A stretch of 64,000 nt of DNA from contig NZ_JACCHQ010000002.1 of the NCBI RefSeq assembly GCF_016031655.1, positions 310,001 to 374,000 of the forward strand, in the 5' to 3' direction. The notes beneath the pieces were generated by a model, which saw only the letters and a program-made list of their open reading frames with translations, made no database searches and had not been told where the DNA came from. The position numbers and the translations under genes were made by a program. Positions 7,197 to 15,486 of the stretch are shown one piece after another. Position 1 is the stretch's first letter. Every line of letters begins with the position of its first letter. The DNA is from Bradyrhizobium glycinis (GTDB lineage: Bacteria; Pseudomonadota; Alphaproteobacteria; Rhizobiales; Xanthobacteraceae).

Positions 7197-8717
7197 ATGA
7201 CCGCAGAAACGGAACTGAAATTCCGCCTTGCGCCGCGCAAATCGGCGTCGGTATTGCGGAACGGCAGTTTGAGCGGGCGGCGCTCCGACCAGTCCGAGCG
7301 ATCGCTCGTGTCGACCTACTTCGATACCAACAGGCACAAGCTGATGCGCCACGGCATGACGTTGCGCGTCCGCAAGATCGAGGGCCGCTACGTGCAAACC
7401 GTAAAGGCAGACGGCACGGGCGGCGTGACGCGCGGCGAATGGGAGCACGAGGTTTCCGATGCAAAGCCCGACCTCGGGATGACCGCGAATACGCCGCTTC
7501 GGCAGCTCGCGACCGCAAAGCTTCCCCGCAAGCTGAAGCCGGTTTTCCAGACCGATATTCATCGCACGACGCGGGCGCAACGGGTCCGGAACAGCGAGAT
7601 CGAACTCGCGGTCGACCGAGGCCGGATCAGCGCCGGGCGCCGGTCACGCCCGGTCGCCGAGCTGGAGCTGGAACTGAAGTCGGGACGGATCGCGGACCTG
7701 TTCCGGCTGGCGCGCAAGCTCGAACGCAGCACGGGCGCCGAGCTCGATCTGCGCTCGAAGGCCGAACGAGGCTACCAGCTCGTCGCGGGAGACGGCGACG
7801 GCGCGCAGCACGCCGAGCCGATCGCACTGAAGGGCGAACTCTCGCCGCGCGAGGCGTTCCGCGTCGTCGCACATTCGACGCTGCGCCACGTCACAGCGAA
7901 TGCGGATCCCGTACGTGACATGGACGCCGAAGGCGTCCATCAGATGCGTGTCGGCCTGCGGCGGCTGCGTGCGGCCATCTCGCTGTTCGCCGACATTCTG
8001 CCGCGTGCGAGCACCGCGCGGATCAAGACCGAGCTGAAATGGCTCACGGGCGAACTGGCGCCGGCGCGTGAAATCGACGTGTTCCTGAACGAGAGCATCC
8101 AGCCGATCACCGATCAGGACGTGCCCCGACGCGGCGCCCGCGCGATCCGCACGAGATTCGCCGCGCAACGGCAGGCGGCATTCGAGCGCGCACGCGAAGC
8201 GGTCACGTCGGCGCGTTACCGCCGCCTGCTGATCGACGTGATCGAGTGGATCGAGGGCGGACGGCCTCACACCGATGATGACGGCACGATCGCCGCGTAC
8301 GCCGCGGAGATGCTCGATCGGCGCATCAGGAAGGCCCGCAAGCAGGGCAAGCGCCTCAACGAGCTCGATCCGATGCAGCGCCACAAGCTTCGGATCAGGA
8401 TCAAGAAGATTCGCTACGCCGTGGATTTTTTCGAGAGCCTCTACAGCGATGGCGACCGGAAGGAGCTCGCAGCCCTGTCCGATCGGCTGAAGCGGATTCA
8501 ATCCGCGCTGGGATCGCTGAACGACTTCATGGCGCACCGCGAGCTGGCAGCGGAGGCTGCACTGACGGCGCCACCTGCGCACCGCCGCGCCCAGGCTTTC
8601 GCAGCGGGCATCATCGTCGGTGCGGAACGCAAGGCCGCGGACGGGCTGATGAAGGACGCAGCAAAGGAGCTGCATCGATTGCGCCGGCTGCGCGCCGAGC
8701 CAAATGGACGCGCCTAG
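7197..8717 (+). CDS. CYTH and CHAD domain protein
   Basis: 506 residues from ATG 7197 (GGAAG about 8 bases upstream). The N-terminal CYTH domain (residues 1 to about 200) begins with the ExExK signature ETELK and carries the alternating charged strands (TLRVRKIEGRYVQTVKAD, VAELELELKSG) that line its tunnel and bind triphosphates with metal. The CHAD domain (about 215-500) has conserved histidines and basic helices, starting VHQMRVGLRRLRAAISLF. CYTH-CHAD proteins hydrolyse or bind inorganic (poly)phosphate; CHAD domains associate with polyphosphate granules. The catalytic residues of CYTH look intact, so a tripolyphosphatase-type activity is plausible. The avidin-like gene follows after 10 bases. 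Confidence 0.9.
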   Translation: MTAETELKFRLAPRKSASVLRNGSLSGRRSDQSERSLVSTYFDTNRHKLMRHGMTLRVRKIEGRYVQTVKADGTGGVTRGEWEHEVSDAKPDLGMTANTPLRQLATAKLPRKLKPVFQTDIHRTTRAQRVRNSEIELAVDRGRISAGRRSRPVAELELELKSGRIADLFRLARKLERSTGAELDLRSKAERGYQLVAGDGDGAQHAEPIALKGELSPREAFRVVAHSTLRHVTANADPVRDMDAEGVHQMRVGLRRLRAAISLFADILPRASTARIKTELKWLTGELAPAREIDVFLNESIQPITDQDVPRRGARAIRTRFAAQRQAAFERAREAVTSARYRRLLIDVIEWIEGGRPHTDDDGTIAAYAAEMLDRRIRKARKQGKRLNELDPMQRHKLRIRIKKIRYAVDFFESLYSDGDRKELAALSDRLKRIQSALGSLNDFMAHRELAAEAALTAPPAHRRAQAFAAGIIVGAERKAADGLMKDAAKELHRLRRLRAEPNGRA

Positions 8718-8727
8718 GAGAACCAAC

Positions 8728-9108
8728 ATGGGAACCGATGTGGTCTGGATAGGCAATTGGCGAAATCAATTCGGTTCTGTGTTGCGCATCACTGACGATG
8801 CGAACGGCCGCATCGAGGGCAGCTTCGAGACCGCGCTCGAAGACAGCGGCTTCTACGGACAAGCGATGCCGATCACCGGGCTTCACAGCGGCAATTGCAT
8901 CGCCTTCGTCGCGGTGGGCTCGTCGGCGACGGGGGACCGGGCCGTCTCCTATACCGGACTGCTGCGTCACGGCAAGATGGAGACCGCCTGGTTCGTGATC
9001 GCAGACCAGGCGCTGAGTGCGTCCAGGGAGGGCGAACCTGCGCAGCCGAAACCGGTGAACTGGTGGCGCGCCGTGACGACGAATGTCGACACGTTCGAGC
9101 GGAGCTGA
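8728..9108 (+). CDS. Avidin/streptavidin-family protein without signal peptide
   Basis: 126 residues from ATG 8728, preceded by AGGAGA at the right distance; an earlier in-frame ATG at 8704 lies inside the CHAD gene and lacks a site. The sequence follows the avidin beta-barrel pattern: GNWRNQFGS (Asn and Ser equivalent to streptavidin N23 and S27), GSFETA (Phe and Thr where streptavidin has Y43 and S45), AVSYTG (Tyr where W92 stands), AWFVI (W108 equivalent), NWWRAV (W120 equivalent) and VDTF (D128 equivalent). The W79 position appears to be Val. Unlike bradavidin and rhizavidin it lacks an export signal, so it should be cytoplasmic. Biotin or a biotin-like ligand is plausible but the changed pocket could lower affinity. 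Confidence 0.82.
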   Translation: MGTDVVWIGNWRNQFGSVLRITDDANGRIEGSFETALEDSGFYGQAMPITGLHSGNCIAFVAVGSSATGDRAVSYTGLLRHGKMETAWFVIADQALSASREGEPAQPKPVNWWRAVTTNVDTFERS

Positions 9109-9167
9109 GGCGCGACGAAATTGAGCTCGGTCGGCGGTCGGATTCACCTCTCCCCCAGCGGGTGCGG

Positions 9168-9353
9168 CTAGCGGGAGCCCTTGATCTCCAAATCCACAGG
9201 GACAACCTGCAGCCCAGCTGCGTTCAGCGCTTCAGTGATCTGCTTGGCCAGCAGCTTGGCTTCTTCAGTTCCGATTTGAGCGTCGGGAGCGTCCTTGAAG
9301 AACGCGCAAACCGTCGTCGCTATGATGATATTGACCTGGTGCGGATCAACCAT
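9168..9353 (-). CDS. Small duplicated protein, copy B
   Basis: 61 residues from ATG 9353; an upstream in-frame GTG is also possible. It parallels copy A (6603-6776) over the first 45 residues (PHQVN-x-I-x-ATTVCAFFK, QIGTEEAK) and appears to be the intact version, ending GLQVVPVDLEIKGSR. No signal peptide or membrane segment; family not recognised. It lies on the opposite strand to the avidin-like gene and converges with it. Confidence 0.6.
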   Translation of the reverse strand: MVDPHQVNIIIATTVCAFFKDAPDAQIGTEEAKLLAKQITEALNAAGLQVVPVDLEIKGSR

Positions 9354-9363
9354 TTGGTGCACG
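9207..9363 (-). repeat. Direct repeat copy B (about 157 bp)
   Basis: Counterpart of 6631-6786. Both copies are in the same orientation, 2.6 kb apart, bracketing the membrane peptide, CYTH-CHAD and avidin-like genes. Confidence 0.85.
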
Positions 9364-9421
9364 CCAAGCTGCAAACGACTTCATCGGGTGGGCGGTGCGT
9401 CAGCCTGCAGGACCGTGGCGG

Positions 9422-9496
9422 TCATCGCAAGCCGAAGAACGAAAGAATGGCGGCGATCACGACGATGAGCCCTATGAGGTAGATCAGACCGTTCAT
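9422..9496 (-). CDS. 24-residue membrane peptide
   Basis: ATG at 9496 with AAGGAGA 6 bases upstream, TGA at 9422-9424. The product, MNGLIYLIGLIVVIAAILSF followed by FGLR, is a single hydrophobic helix with a basic C-terminal residue. Such tiny proteins with a perfect ribosome binding site recur in Bradyrhizobium genomes and are usually missed by gene callers because of length. Function unknown. Confidence 0.6.
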   Translation of the reverse strand: MNGLIYLIGLIVVIAAILSFFGLR

Positions 9497-9526
9497 CGCA
9501 ATTCTCCTTGATTTAACGGCTTTGAT

Positions 9527-9751
9527 TCATTCGAGAGAAGTCTGCCCGTCCTGGGCACGACACTGCTGGGCGGCCAGTCTTTCGAGCTCCACTTCCTTCT
9601 CGATGGCCGCCAGAGAGTTGCCGATCTTGTCGACGATCCTGACCAGATCGGCATTGGAGATGCGAAGCCGCCTGCGTACGGACTTGACCTGCTCGGCGCT
9701 CGCAAGATCGAGCGTTGTGCGAATGGGCCGTGGTGGTCTCGAGGACAGCAT
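9527..9751 (-). CDS. DUF3606 small protein
   Basis: 74 residues from ATG 9751, which AAGGAGA precedes by 7 bases; a GTG two codons earlier is too close to that site. The pattern R-x-x-L-x-L-A-S-A-E-Q-V followed by LRISNADLVRIVDKIGNSLAAIEKEVELE matches DUF3606, a short helix-turn-helix-like protein family of rhizobia, function unknown. It appears stand-alone. Confidence 0.75.
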   Translation of the reverse strand: MLSSRPPRPIRTTLDLASAEQVKSVRRRLRISNADLVRIVDKIGNSLAAIEKEVELERLAAQQCRAQDGQTSLE

Positions 9752-9883
9752 GATCACGTCTCCTTAGCGAGGTAAGAGAGACGATGTCTGTTTTGTTCCT
9801 ACGTCCACCGGCGGAAGCCCTCGACAGCGAAGGCGGGTATGCCGAGGCGGCTGTTGCAACCGTCGCGCGCACCGCGGAGGCAT
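9752..9883. other. Short intergenic spacer
   Basis: No gene or clear hairpin is visible between the DUF3606 gene, which reads leftwards from here, and the stop of the TAXI-type gene, which reads towards it; this spacer must hold the DUF3606 promoter. Confidence 0.3.
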
Positions 9884-11323
9884 CTAAGACACTTGTCCCC
9901 GCGGCGTAGCGCCATGGCTCGCGACCGCGCCGCGGACCGTTTCGAGCGTGGTCCGTTGCAATGCGGCTCGCCTCTCGGCGATGGCATTGCTCAAGAGGTC
10001 GAGCACCAGTCCGAAGGCAGCGAGCTCCTCTTGCTCGATCGCGCCGTCATCATAGCATTCGAGCGTCTCGGCGATGATGGTATCGGCCTCGCGCTGCAAT
10101 GCTACGAGCTCCTGATTGGATTCCGCGATCCTTGCGCTGGAAACCATGGCCATGATTCTGTTGCGATGGCTGGTGTTGTCGTCCCTCTCGTCGCGGTTCA
10201 GATAGCGGCGCAACCAAGCGGCGGCGGAGCCGATCCCGGAGAGAAGCAGGAGCCCGAACCAGAAATAGTCGCCATACCGGTCGAGAAACGTGCGTTCGTT
10301 GCCGTCGATGACGGCTGCCGCGCCCCGGTGGACCTGCAGCTCGCCGTCCTTTTCGAGGTCGGGCTTGGTGATGTGTGCCGCGCCTGAGACCTGCCTCGCG
10401 ACCGCCTGTCGAACGGCAAAGAGCTGGCGGAAAAACGCGGCAACCGTCGCTTCCGGCAAGCTCTTTCTCGCCACGATCAGATGGCTGACGCTGACAGTCT
10501 CAACCTTGTCACCTGGCCAAGCCGGATCGGCATTGAAGACGCTGGGCGGAATCTCCTCCGATTCATACCGGGGATGCTTGATCGCGATCGCTTCCGATGC
10601 CTCGATGGCGAGAAACTTCGGCTCGCCGCGCACCCGCGCCGTTGCGGCGACGGCATCGGATGTGATCTTGCTGTCGAGCGGCCCGACCGCCATGAAGGCA
10701 TCGAGGGTGAGATCGCGCGCGAGCTCCTCGATCTGGTCGGTGCCGAACTGCGCCACGGCGACCTTGTCGGGCTGGACTCCGGAGGCGCTCAGGATGACGC
10801 GCAGCAACGCGGGATTCACCGGCGTCCGCCCGATCACGCCGACGCGGCGCCCGGCGAGATCGGCGACCTCCTTGATCTTCGGCGATGGCTTTCGTTTCGA
10901 GCCCTTGCCCGCAAGCCCGGAGGGCGCCCAGAGCACGACGAAGTTCTTGCGCACGACGGCGACGGTCTGCGCCTCGGCGGGCATTTCCAGATCACCGCGG
11001 CCGACGGCGAGGTCGGCCTTGCCAGCACCAAGCTGGGCGAGAGCCTCCACCGCCCCGGCAGTCTTGATCAGAGTGAGCCTCGTCGTTCGGCTTTCGCTGG
11101 CGAACGCATCGGCCATTGCCTCAATGACTTTGGCATCGTCGCTGCCGGCCGGCCCAACCGCGACCCGCAAAACGTCCGGCCGTAACGCATAGTAGAGTGC
11201 ACCCGCAGCGGCGCCAAAGATGAGAAATCCAACGGCGAGGGCGAGCAGGAGGGAATTGCTCCTTCTCCGCTCTCGGCGGGCCGCGTCACTGGTCGTCTGA
11301 CTTGGACTCTCGGACGAAGACAT
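9884..11323 (-). CDS. Membrane-anchored TAXI-type TRAP solute-binding protein
   Basis: 479 residues from ATG 11323 (a GTG at 11338 in frame is also possible). An N-terminal membrane helix (SLLLALAVGFLIFGAAAGALYYAL) is followed by a periplasmic TAXI-family binding domain (LRVAVGPAGSDD start; GAGKADLAV; DLAGRRVGVIG). A second hydrophobic helix (YFWFGLLLLSGIGSAAAW, about residues 360-380) precedes a C-terminal cytoplasmic, helical tail of about 100 residues. Two anchors and a tail are unusual for a TRAP binding protein, and there are no DctQ/DctM genes nearby, suggesting a sensor or scaffold role rather than simple uptake. The ligand is unknown. Confidence 0.85.
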   Translation of the reverse strand: MSSSESPSQTTSDAARRERRRSNSLLLALAVGFLIFGAAAGALYYALRPDVLRVAVGPAGSDDAKVIEAMADAFASESRTTRLTLIKTAGAVEALAQLGAGKADLAVGRGDLEMPAEAQTVAVVRKNFVVLWAPSGLAGKGSKRKPSPKIKEVADLAGRRVGVIGRTPVNPALLRVILSASGVQPDKVAVAQFGTDQIEELARDLTLDAFMAVGPLDSKITSDAVAATARVRGEPKFLAIEASEAIAIKHPRYESEEIPPSVFNADPAWPGDKVETVSVSHLIVARKSLPEATVAAFFRQLFAVRQAVARQVSGAAHITKPDLEKDGELQVHRGAAAVIDGNERTFLDRYGDYFWFGLLLLSGIGSAAAWLRRYLNRDERDDNTSHRNRIMAMVSSARIAESNQELVALQREADTIIAETLECYDDGAIEQEELAAFGLVLDLLSNAIAERRAALQRTTLETVRGAVASHGATPRGQVS

Positions 11324-11338
11324 TGCCGCTGCTACCAC

Positions 11339-11561
11339 AGATCAAACGCTTCCTGCAGGATACCACGTTTTCCCGGCCATAACGTCGTGGCGGCTGGCCT
11401 GGTTCATACCCATTCGCGGCCTGATCGGCTGCCAGCCGGGCATGCCGGTGCCGTGATCCGGAGAAGCCACATTCCGGCATGAGGAGGTCGCGCTGCCGCC
11501 ATTGGCACCCGCACCCGCGATCATGTATCCCAGCAAAAAACCTCCTCGGGACGGGACCCCC
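11339..11561. other. Intergenic region, one weak short frame
   Basis: The minus strand has a 60-codon frame (11342-11524) starting MIAGAGANGG with a poor ribosome binding site; I see no homologue and do not call it. The region should contain the promoters of the two divergent flanking genes. Confidence 0.3.
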
Positions 11562-12803
11562 ATGACCACGACCGCCGACAACGCGGGCACTGCCACCCGC
11601 GCGCTGATCTTCGCGCTGGTCGCGCTCGCCTGCGGCCACATGCTGTCGACCTTGCTGCGCACCATTCCGGCGGTGAGCCTCGACCTGATGGCGGCGGATT
11701 TCCACATCGAGCCGCAGGCGCTGGCGAGCCTCACGTCGGTCTATCACTTCGCCTTTGCGGCCTCGCAAATCCCGGTCGGCGCGGCGATGGATCGCTTCGG
11801 CGTGCGGCCGGTGTCGCTCGGCTTGCTGGCGGGAACCGTGTTCGGCGCGGTGGCCTCGGGGTTTGCGACGGGACCTGAGAGCTTCGCCGTCGGGCAGCTG
11901 CTGCTCGGCGTCGCCACATCGGGCATGCTGATGTGCCCGATGACGCTCGCAGCCAAGCAATTGTCGGCGGCGCGATTCGGATTGTGGTCGGGCGCCATTC
12001 TCTCGATCGGCAATGTCGGCATGCTGCTGTCGGCGAGCCCGCTCGCTTTCGTGATCGACACGTACGGCTGGCGCGCCGGCTTCTGGATCTCCGCGATCGG
12101 CGGCATCCTCGTCGCGCTCGCGGTGTTCGTGCTGGTGCCGCACCAGCCGGCCGAGCACAAGGACTCGTCCTCGCCGCTGTCGCAGATGATCGATGTGGTC
12201 AGGCTCGGCCTGTCGCGGCCGCTGCGCGGCGTGATCGCGCTGGCGATGGTGTCGCTGGCGAGCACGCTGGTGCTGCGCGGCCTTTGGGGCGGACCCTGGC
12301 TGATGGAGATCAAGGGCCTGACGCGGGTCGAGGCCGGCAACCAGCTCGGCGCCTTCACGCTGGCAATGATCGCAGGCCCGCTGCTGGTCGGCATGATCGA
12401 CCGCAGGCTCGGCCGCCGCCGCGAACTGGTCGCCGGCACGCACTCGGTCGCAGCGCTGCTGCTCGCGCTGATGGCGCTGGGAGCGCCGCACTTTGCGGTT
12501 GCATGGCTGTTCGGCGTGACCGTCATGCCGCCGTCCTACGATCTGGCATTGTTCGTGCTCATCGGGCTTTTCACCTCCGCGCAGCCGCTGCTGTTCGGCA
12601 TGTCCAGGCAACTCGTCGATGCGCAGGTCGCCGGCAAGGCGCTTGCCGCCGTCAATCTCGCCTTCTTTCTCGGCACCGCGCTGATGCAGTCCGTCACTGG
12701 CGCGGTGGCGGCGCTCGCGGGGCTGCCGGCGGTGCTGCTGTTCATGGCGGCGGCGCTGGCGCTCGGCGTGCTGATTTTCTTGATCTACACGCAGCGCGTC
12801 TGA
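11562..12803 (+). CDS. MFS transporter
   Basis: 413 residues from ATG 11562. Twelve hydrophobic segments can be traced; the loop between helices 2 and 3 has the MFS signature GAAMDRFGVRPV, and the second half repeats it weakly (GMIDRRLGRRRE). The N-terminal half resembles nitrate/nitrite-porter-like or CynX-like carriers, but the substrate cannot be told. Probably co-transcribed with the M20 peptidase gene 67 bases downstream, which may act on the imported compound. A long open frame on the other strand is a GC-driven shadow. Confidence 0.88.
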   Translation: MTTTADNAGTATRALIFALVALACGHMLSTLLRTIPAVSLDLMAADFHIEPQALASLTSVYHFAFAASQIPVGAAMDRFGVRPVSLGLLAGTVFGAVASGFATGPESFAVGQLLLGVATSGMLMCPMTLAAKQLSAARFGLWSGAILSIGNVGMLLSASPLAFVIDTYGWRAGFWISAIGGILVALAVFVLVPHQPAEHKDSSSPLSQMIDVVRLGLSRPLRGVIALAMVSLASTLVLRGLWGGPWLMEIKGLTRVEAGNQLGAFTLAMIAGPLLVGMIDRRLGRRRELVAGTHSVAALLLALMALGAPHFAVAWLFGVTVMPPSYDLALFVLIGLFTSAQPLLFGMSRQLVDAQVAGKALAAVNLAFFLGTALMQSVTGAVAALAGLPAVLLFMAAALALGVLIFLIYTQRV

Positions 12804-12870
12804 GCCCCTTGCGAAATGCGGAAGCGCAGGAGATGCTGCGCCGCCATCCGCATCAGGGGAATTCGAGTCC

Positions 12871-14064
12871 ATGCCTGTCGACACCAAAGCCGCCACCGAT
12901 CGTCTCATGCGCTTCCTCGCTGTGGAGGGCGTCACCGGACAGGAGGCGGCGATCGGGCGGGAGCTCACGGCCGCGCTGAAGGAGAGCGGCGTGCCAGCCA
13001 ACGCGATCCGGCTCGACGACGCCAACACGCGCATTCCGGTGCCGACCGAGACCGGCAACCTCATCGTCGACCTGCCCGGCCGCGGCGCGTTGCACAACCA
13101 GCCGCGGATCATGTTCATGACCCACATGGACACGGTGCCTCTCTGCGCCGGTGCGAAGCCAAAGCTGTCGGGCCGCAAGATCGTCAACGAGGCCAGGACT
13201 GCGCTCGGCGGCGACAATCGCTGCGGCTGCGGCGTGCTGGTGACGCTGGCGGCCGAGCTCGAAAAGCAGAAGCTCGATCATCCGCCGATCACGCTGTTGT
13301 TCTGCGTCCGCGAGGAGAGCGGTCTCTACGGTGCGCGCCACGTCAAGCTCGACGAGCTCGGCAAGCCGGTGATGGCGTTCAACTATGATGGGGGCTCGGC
13401 CTCCAATGTCGTGATCGGGGCCGTCGGCGCCGATCGCTGGACCGTCGAGATCTTCGGCCGCGCCTCGCATGCCGGCGTCGCACCCGAGCGCGGCATCTCC
13501 TCGACCATGATCATGGCGCTGGCGCTTGCCGACGTGAGGGCCGGCGGCTGGTTCGGCAAGGTGGTGAAGGGCAAGAAGCAAGGCACCAGCAATGTCGGCC
13601 CCGTCACCGGCGGCGAAGGCCGCCCCGCGGGCGATGCCACCAACGTCGTCACCGACTACGTCCATGTGCGCGGCGAGAGCCGCAGCCACGACGGAAAGTT
13701 CTTCAAGGAGATCACCAAGGCCTACAAGGCCGCGTTCGAGAAGGCGGCCAAGAAGGTCACCAACGCGCAAGGCAAGTCCGGCAAGGTCAAGTTCAAGGCC
13801 GAGACCGACTATTATCCGTTCCGCATGAAGGAGACTCTGCCTGTGGTCAAACGCGCGATCGAGGCGGTGTCTGCGGTGGGCGGAACCCCGAACGTGCGCG
13901 CCGCCAATGGCGGCTTAGACGCCAACTGGATGGTCCGCCACGGCGTTCCGACCGTGACCTTCGGTGCCGGCCAGAACGAGGCGCACACGGTGGACGAATG
14001 GATCAATCTCGACGAATACGACCGCGCCTGCGCGCTGGCGGTGCAGCTGGCGACGATGCGGTGA
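12871..14064 (+). CDS. M20-family metallopeptidase (peptidase T-like)
   Basis: 397 residues. Zinc-binding motifs of clan MH are in order: MTHMDTVP (His and Asp), LGGDNRCG (bridging Asp), REESG (catalytic Glu and ligand Glu), FNYDGG (Asp) and NEAHT (last His). The middle insertion with HAGV is the dimerisation (lid) domain. This is the peptidase T/PepT-like branch, expected to remove residues from di- or tripeptides in the cytoplasm. Separated from the MFS gene by 67 bases with GGGGAATTC before the start. Confidence 0.9.
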   Translation: MPVDTKAATDRLMRFLAVEGVTGQEAAIGRELTAALKESGVPANAIRLDDANTRIPVPTETGNLIVDLPGRGALHNQPRIMFMTHMDTVPLCAGAKPKLSGRKIVNEARTALGGDNRCGCGVLVTLAAELEKQKLDHPPITLLFCVREESGLYGARHVKLDELGKPVMAFNYDGGSASNVVIGAVGADRWTVEIFGRASHAGVAPERGISSTMIMALALADVRAGGWFGKVVKGKKQGTSNVGPVTGGEGRPAGDATNVVTDYVHVRGESRSHDGKFFKEITKAYKAAFEKAAKKVTNAQGKSGKVKFKAETDYYPFRMKETLPVVKRAIEAVSAVGGTPNVRAANGGLDANWMVRHGVPTVTFGAGQNEAHTVDEWINLDEYDRACALAVQLATMR

Positions 14065-14072
14065 GTTGGGTT

Positions 14073-14184
14073 GTAGGGTGGGTTAGCGCCAGCGTAACCC
14101 ACCACCATATCCATCCACGGCAACAGAAGAGGTGGGTTACGCCAGCGTTTGCGCTTCGCGCAATCGCTAGCTAACCCACCCTAC
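14073..14184. repeat. Dispersed palindromic repeat (GGTGGGTTA family)
   Basis: A 15-bp perfect inverted repeat (GTAGGGTGGGTTAGC at 14073-14087 and its complement at 14170-14184) encloses a second inner pair (GCGTAACCCACC / GGTGGGTTACGC). This kind of TAGGGTGGGTTAGCG element is widespread between genes in Bradyrhizobium. It could form a long stem after the peptidase mRNA. Confidence 0.75.
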
Positions 14185-14207
14185 GAAGATAAAAACAGGG
14201 AGGCCAC

Positions 14208-15296
14208 ATGCCGCGCATCGCGAACATCGAGACCGGGCTCTACCGGATCCCCCTCCCCATCACGCTGTCGGACTCCACGCATGGCGACATGACGGCGTTC
14301 GAGCTGATCACCTGCCGCATCCGTGATGCCGATGGCGCCGAGGGCGTCGGCTACACCTATACGGTCGGGCGCAACGGCGGGGCTGTGGCCGACATTCTCA
14401 AGCGCGAGATCCCGCCGCTGGTCGAGGGGCGCGAGGCCGACGACACCGAGGCGATCTGGCATCATGTCTGGTGGGGGCTGCATTATGGCGGCCGCGGCGG
14501 GCCGGCGGTGCTGGCGCTCTCGGCACTCGACATCGCGCTGTGGGACTTGAAGGCGCGGCGCGCCAAGCTGCCGCTGTACCGCCTGCTCGGCGGCTTCGAC
14601 GCGCACGTGCCGTGCTATGCCGGCGGCATCGACCTCGATCTCTCGGTCGATGCGCTGCTCAAGCAGACCGACGGCAACCTCGCCAAGGGATTTCGCGCCA
14701 TCAAGATGAAGGTGGGCCGGCCCGATCTCAAGTCGGATGTCGCGCGCATCTCCGCGATGCGGCAGCATCTCGGCGACGGCTTTCCGCTGATGGCGGATGC
14801 CAACATGAAATGGACGGTCGAGGAGGCGATCCGCGCCGCGCGTGCTTTCGTTCCATACGACCTCACCTGGCTGGAGGAGCCGATCATTCCCGACGACGTC
14901 GCCGGCCATGTGCGCATCATGCAGGCCGGCGGCGTGCCGATCGCGGCGGGCGAGAATCTGCGCTCGCTGTGGGAATTCAAGAACTACATCGCTGGTGGCG
15001 CGGTGTCCTATCCCGAGCCCGACGTCACCAATTGCGGCGGCGTCAGTGCGTTCATGAAGATCGCGCGGCTGGCGGAAGCGTTCAACCTGCCGGTCACCAG
15101 CCATGGCGCGCACGACGTCACCGTGCACCTGCTCGCGGCCTGCCCGAACCGCTCCTATCTGGAGGCGCACGGATTCGGGCTCGACAAATACATCGAGCAT
15201 CCGCTGGTGCTGAAGGACGGGCTGGCGCTGGCGCCCGACAGGCCCGGGCATGGGATCGGGTTCGATTGGAAGGGGCTGGCGAAGCTGGCGGGGTAG
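14208..15296 (+). CDS. Mandelate racemase/muconate lactonizing-type enzyme
   Basis: 362 residues, enolase superfamily, mandelate racemase subgroup. The N-terminal capping domain precedes a beta-alpha barrel with the base motif K166-M-K168, metal ligands D197 (ADANM), E223 or E224 (LEEP) and E249 (GEN), and H299 in SHGAHD as second base; spacing is very close to mandelate racemase. Enzymes of this type dehydrate acid sugars or racemise hydroxy-acids. The AGGGAGG ribosome binding site is clear. It stands between two dispersed repeats, so no operon context narrows the substrate. Confidence 0.9.
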   Translation: MPRIANIETGLYRIPLPITLSDSTHGDMTAFELITCRIRDADGAEGVGYTYTVGRNGGAVADILKREIPPLVEGREADDTEAIWHHVWWGLHYGGRGGPAVLALSALDIALWDLKARRAKLPLYRLLGGFDAHVPCYAGGIDLDLSVDALLKQTDGNLAKGFRAIKMKVGRPDLKSDVARISAMRQHLGDGFPLMADANMKWTVEEAIRAARAFVPYDLTWLEEPIIPDDVAGHVRIMQAGGVPIAAGENLRSLWEFKNYIAGGAVSYPEPDVTNCGGVSAFMKIARLAEAFNLPVTSHGAHDVTVHLLAACPNRSYLEAHGFGLDKYIEHPLVLKDGLALAPDRPGHGIGFDWKGLAKLAG

Positions 15297-15302
15297 GGCA
15301 CC

Positions 15303-15389
15303 CGTCATGCCCGGGCTTGTCCCTTGCATCCACGTTCTTTTCAGCTGCGAAGCAAGACGTGGATGGCCGGGTCAAGCCCGGCCATGACG
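15303..15389. repeat. Dispersed palindromic repeat (GGCCGGGCTTG family)
   Basis: CGTCATGCCCGGGCTTGTCC near 15303 pairs with GGCCGGGTCAAGCCCGGCCATGACG ending 15389, with ACGT-containing inner arms (CATCCACGT / ACGTGGATG). This is a common Bradyrhizobium intergenic repeat. Confidence 0.7.
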
Positions 15390-15486
15390 ATGTGGCTGCA
15401 CGCGAGGCATTCCAAGGCGCGGGGTGCACGACGGTGATAATCCTTTATGGTGACGGCAACCGACACCTTGCGAAAGATCCCCCGCC

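Noticed and set aside
11342..11524. 60-codon minus-strand frame MIAGAGANGG
   Set aside because: Only weak start context and no homologue recognised; left uncalled.
11286..13217. 643-codon open frame on the minus strand across the MFS and peptidase genes
   Set aside because: Composition is extremely Arg/His/Gln-rich, no domain is recognisable, and the plus strand holds two clear family proteins; it is a GC-driven shadow.
14181..15329. 382-codon minus-strand frame opposite the mandelate-racemase-family gene
   Set aside because: The plus-strand protein has all catalytic residues; the opposite frame is a shadow.
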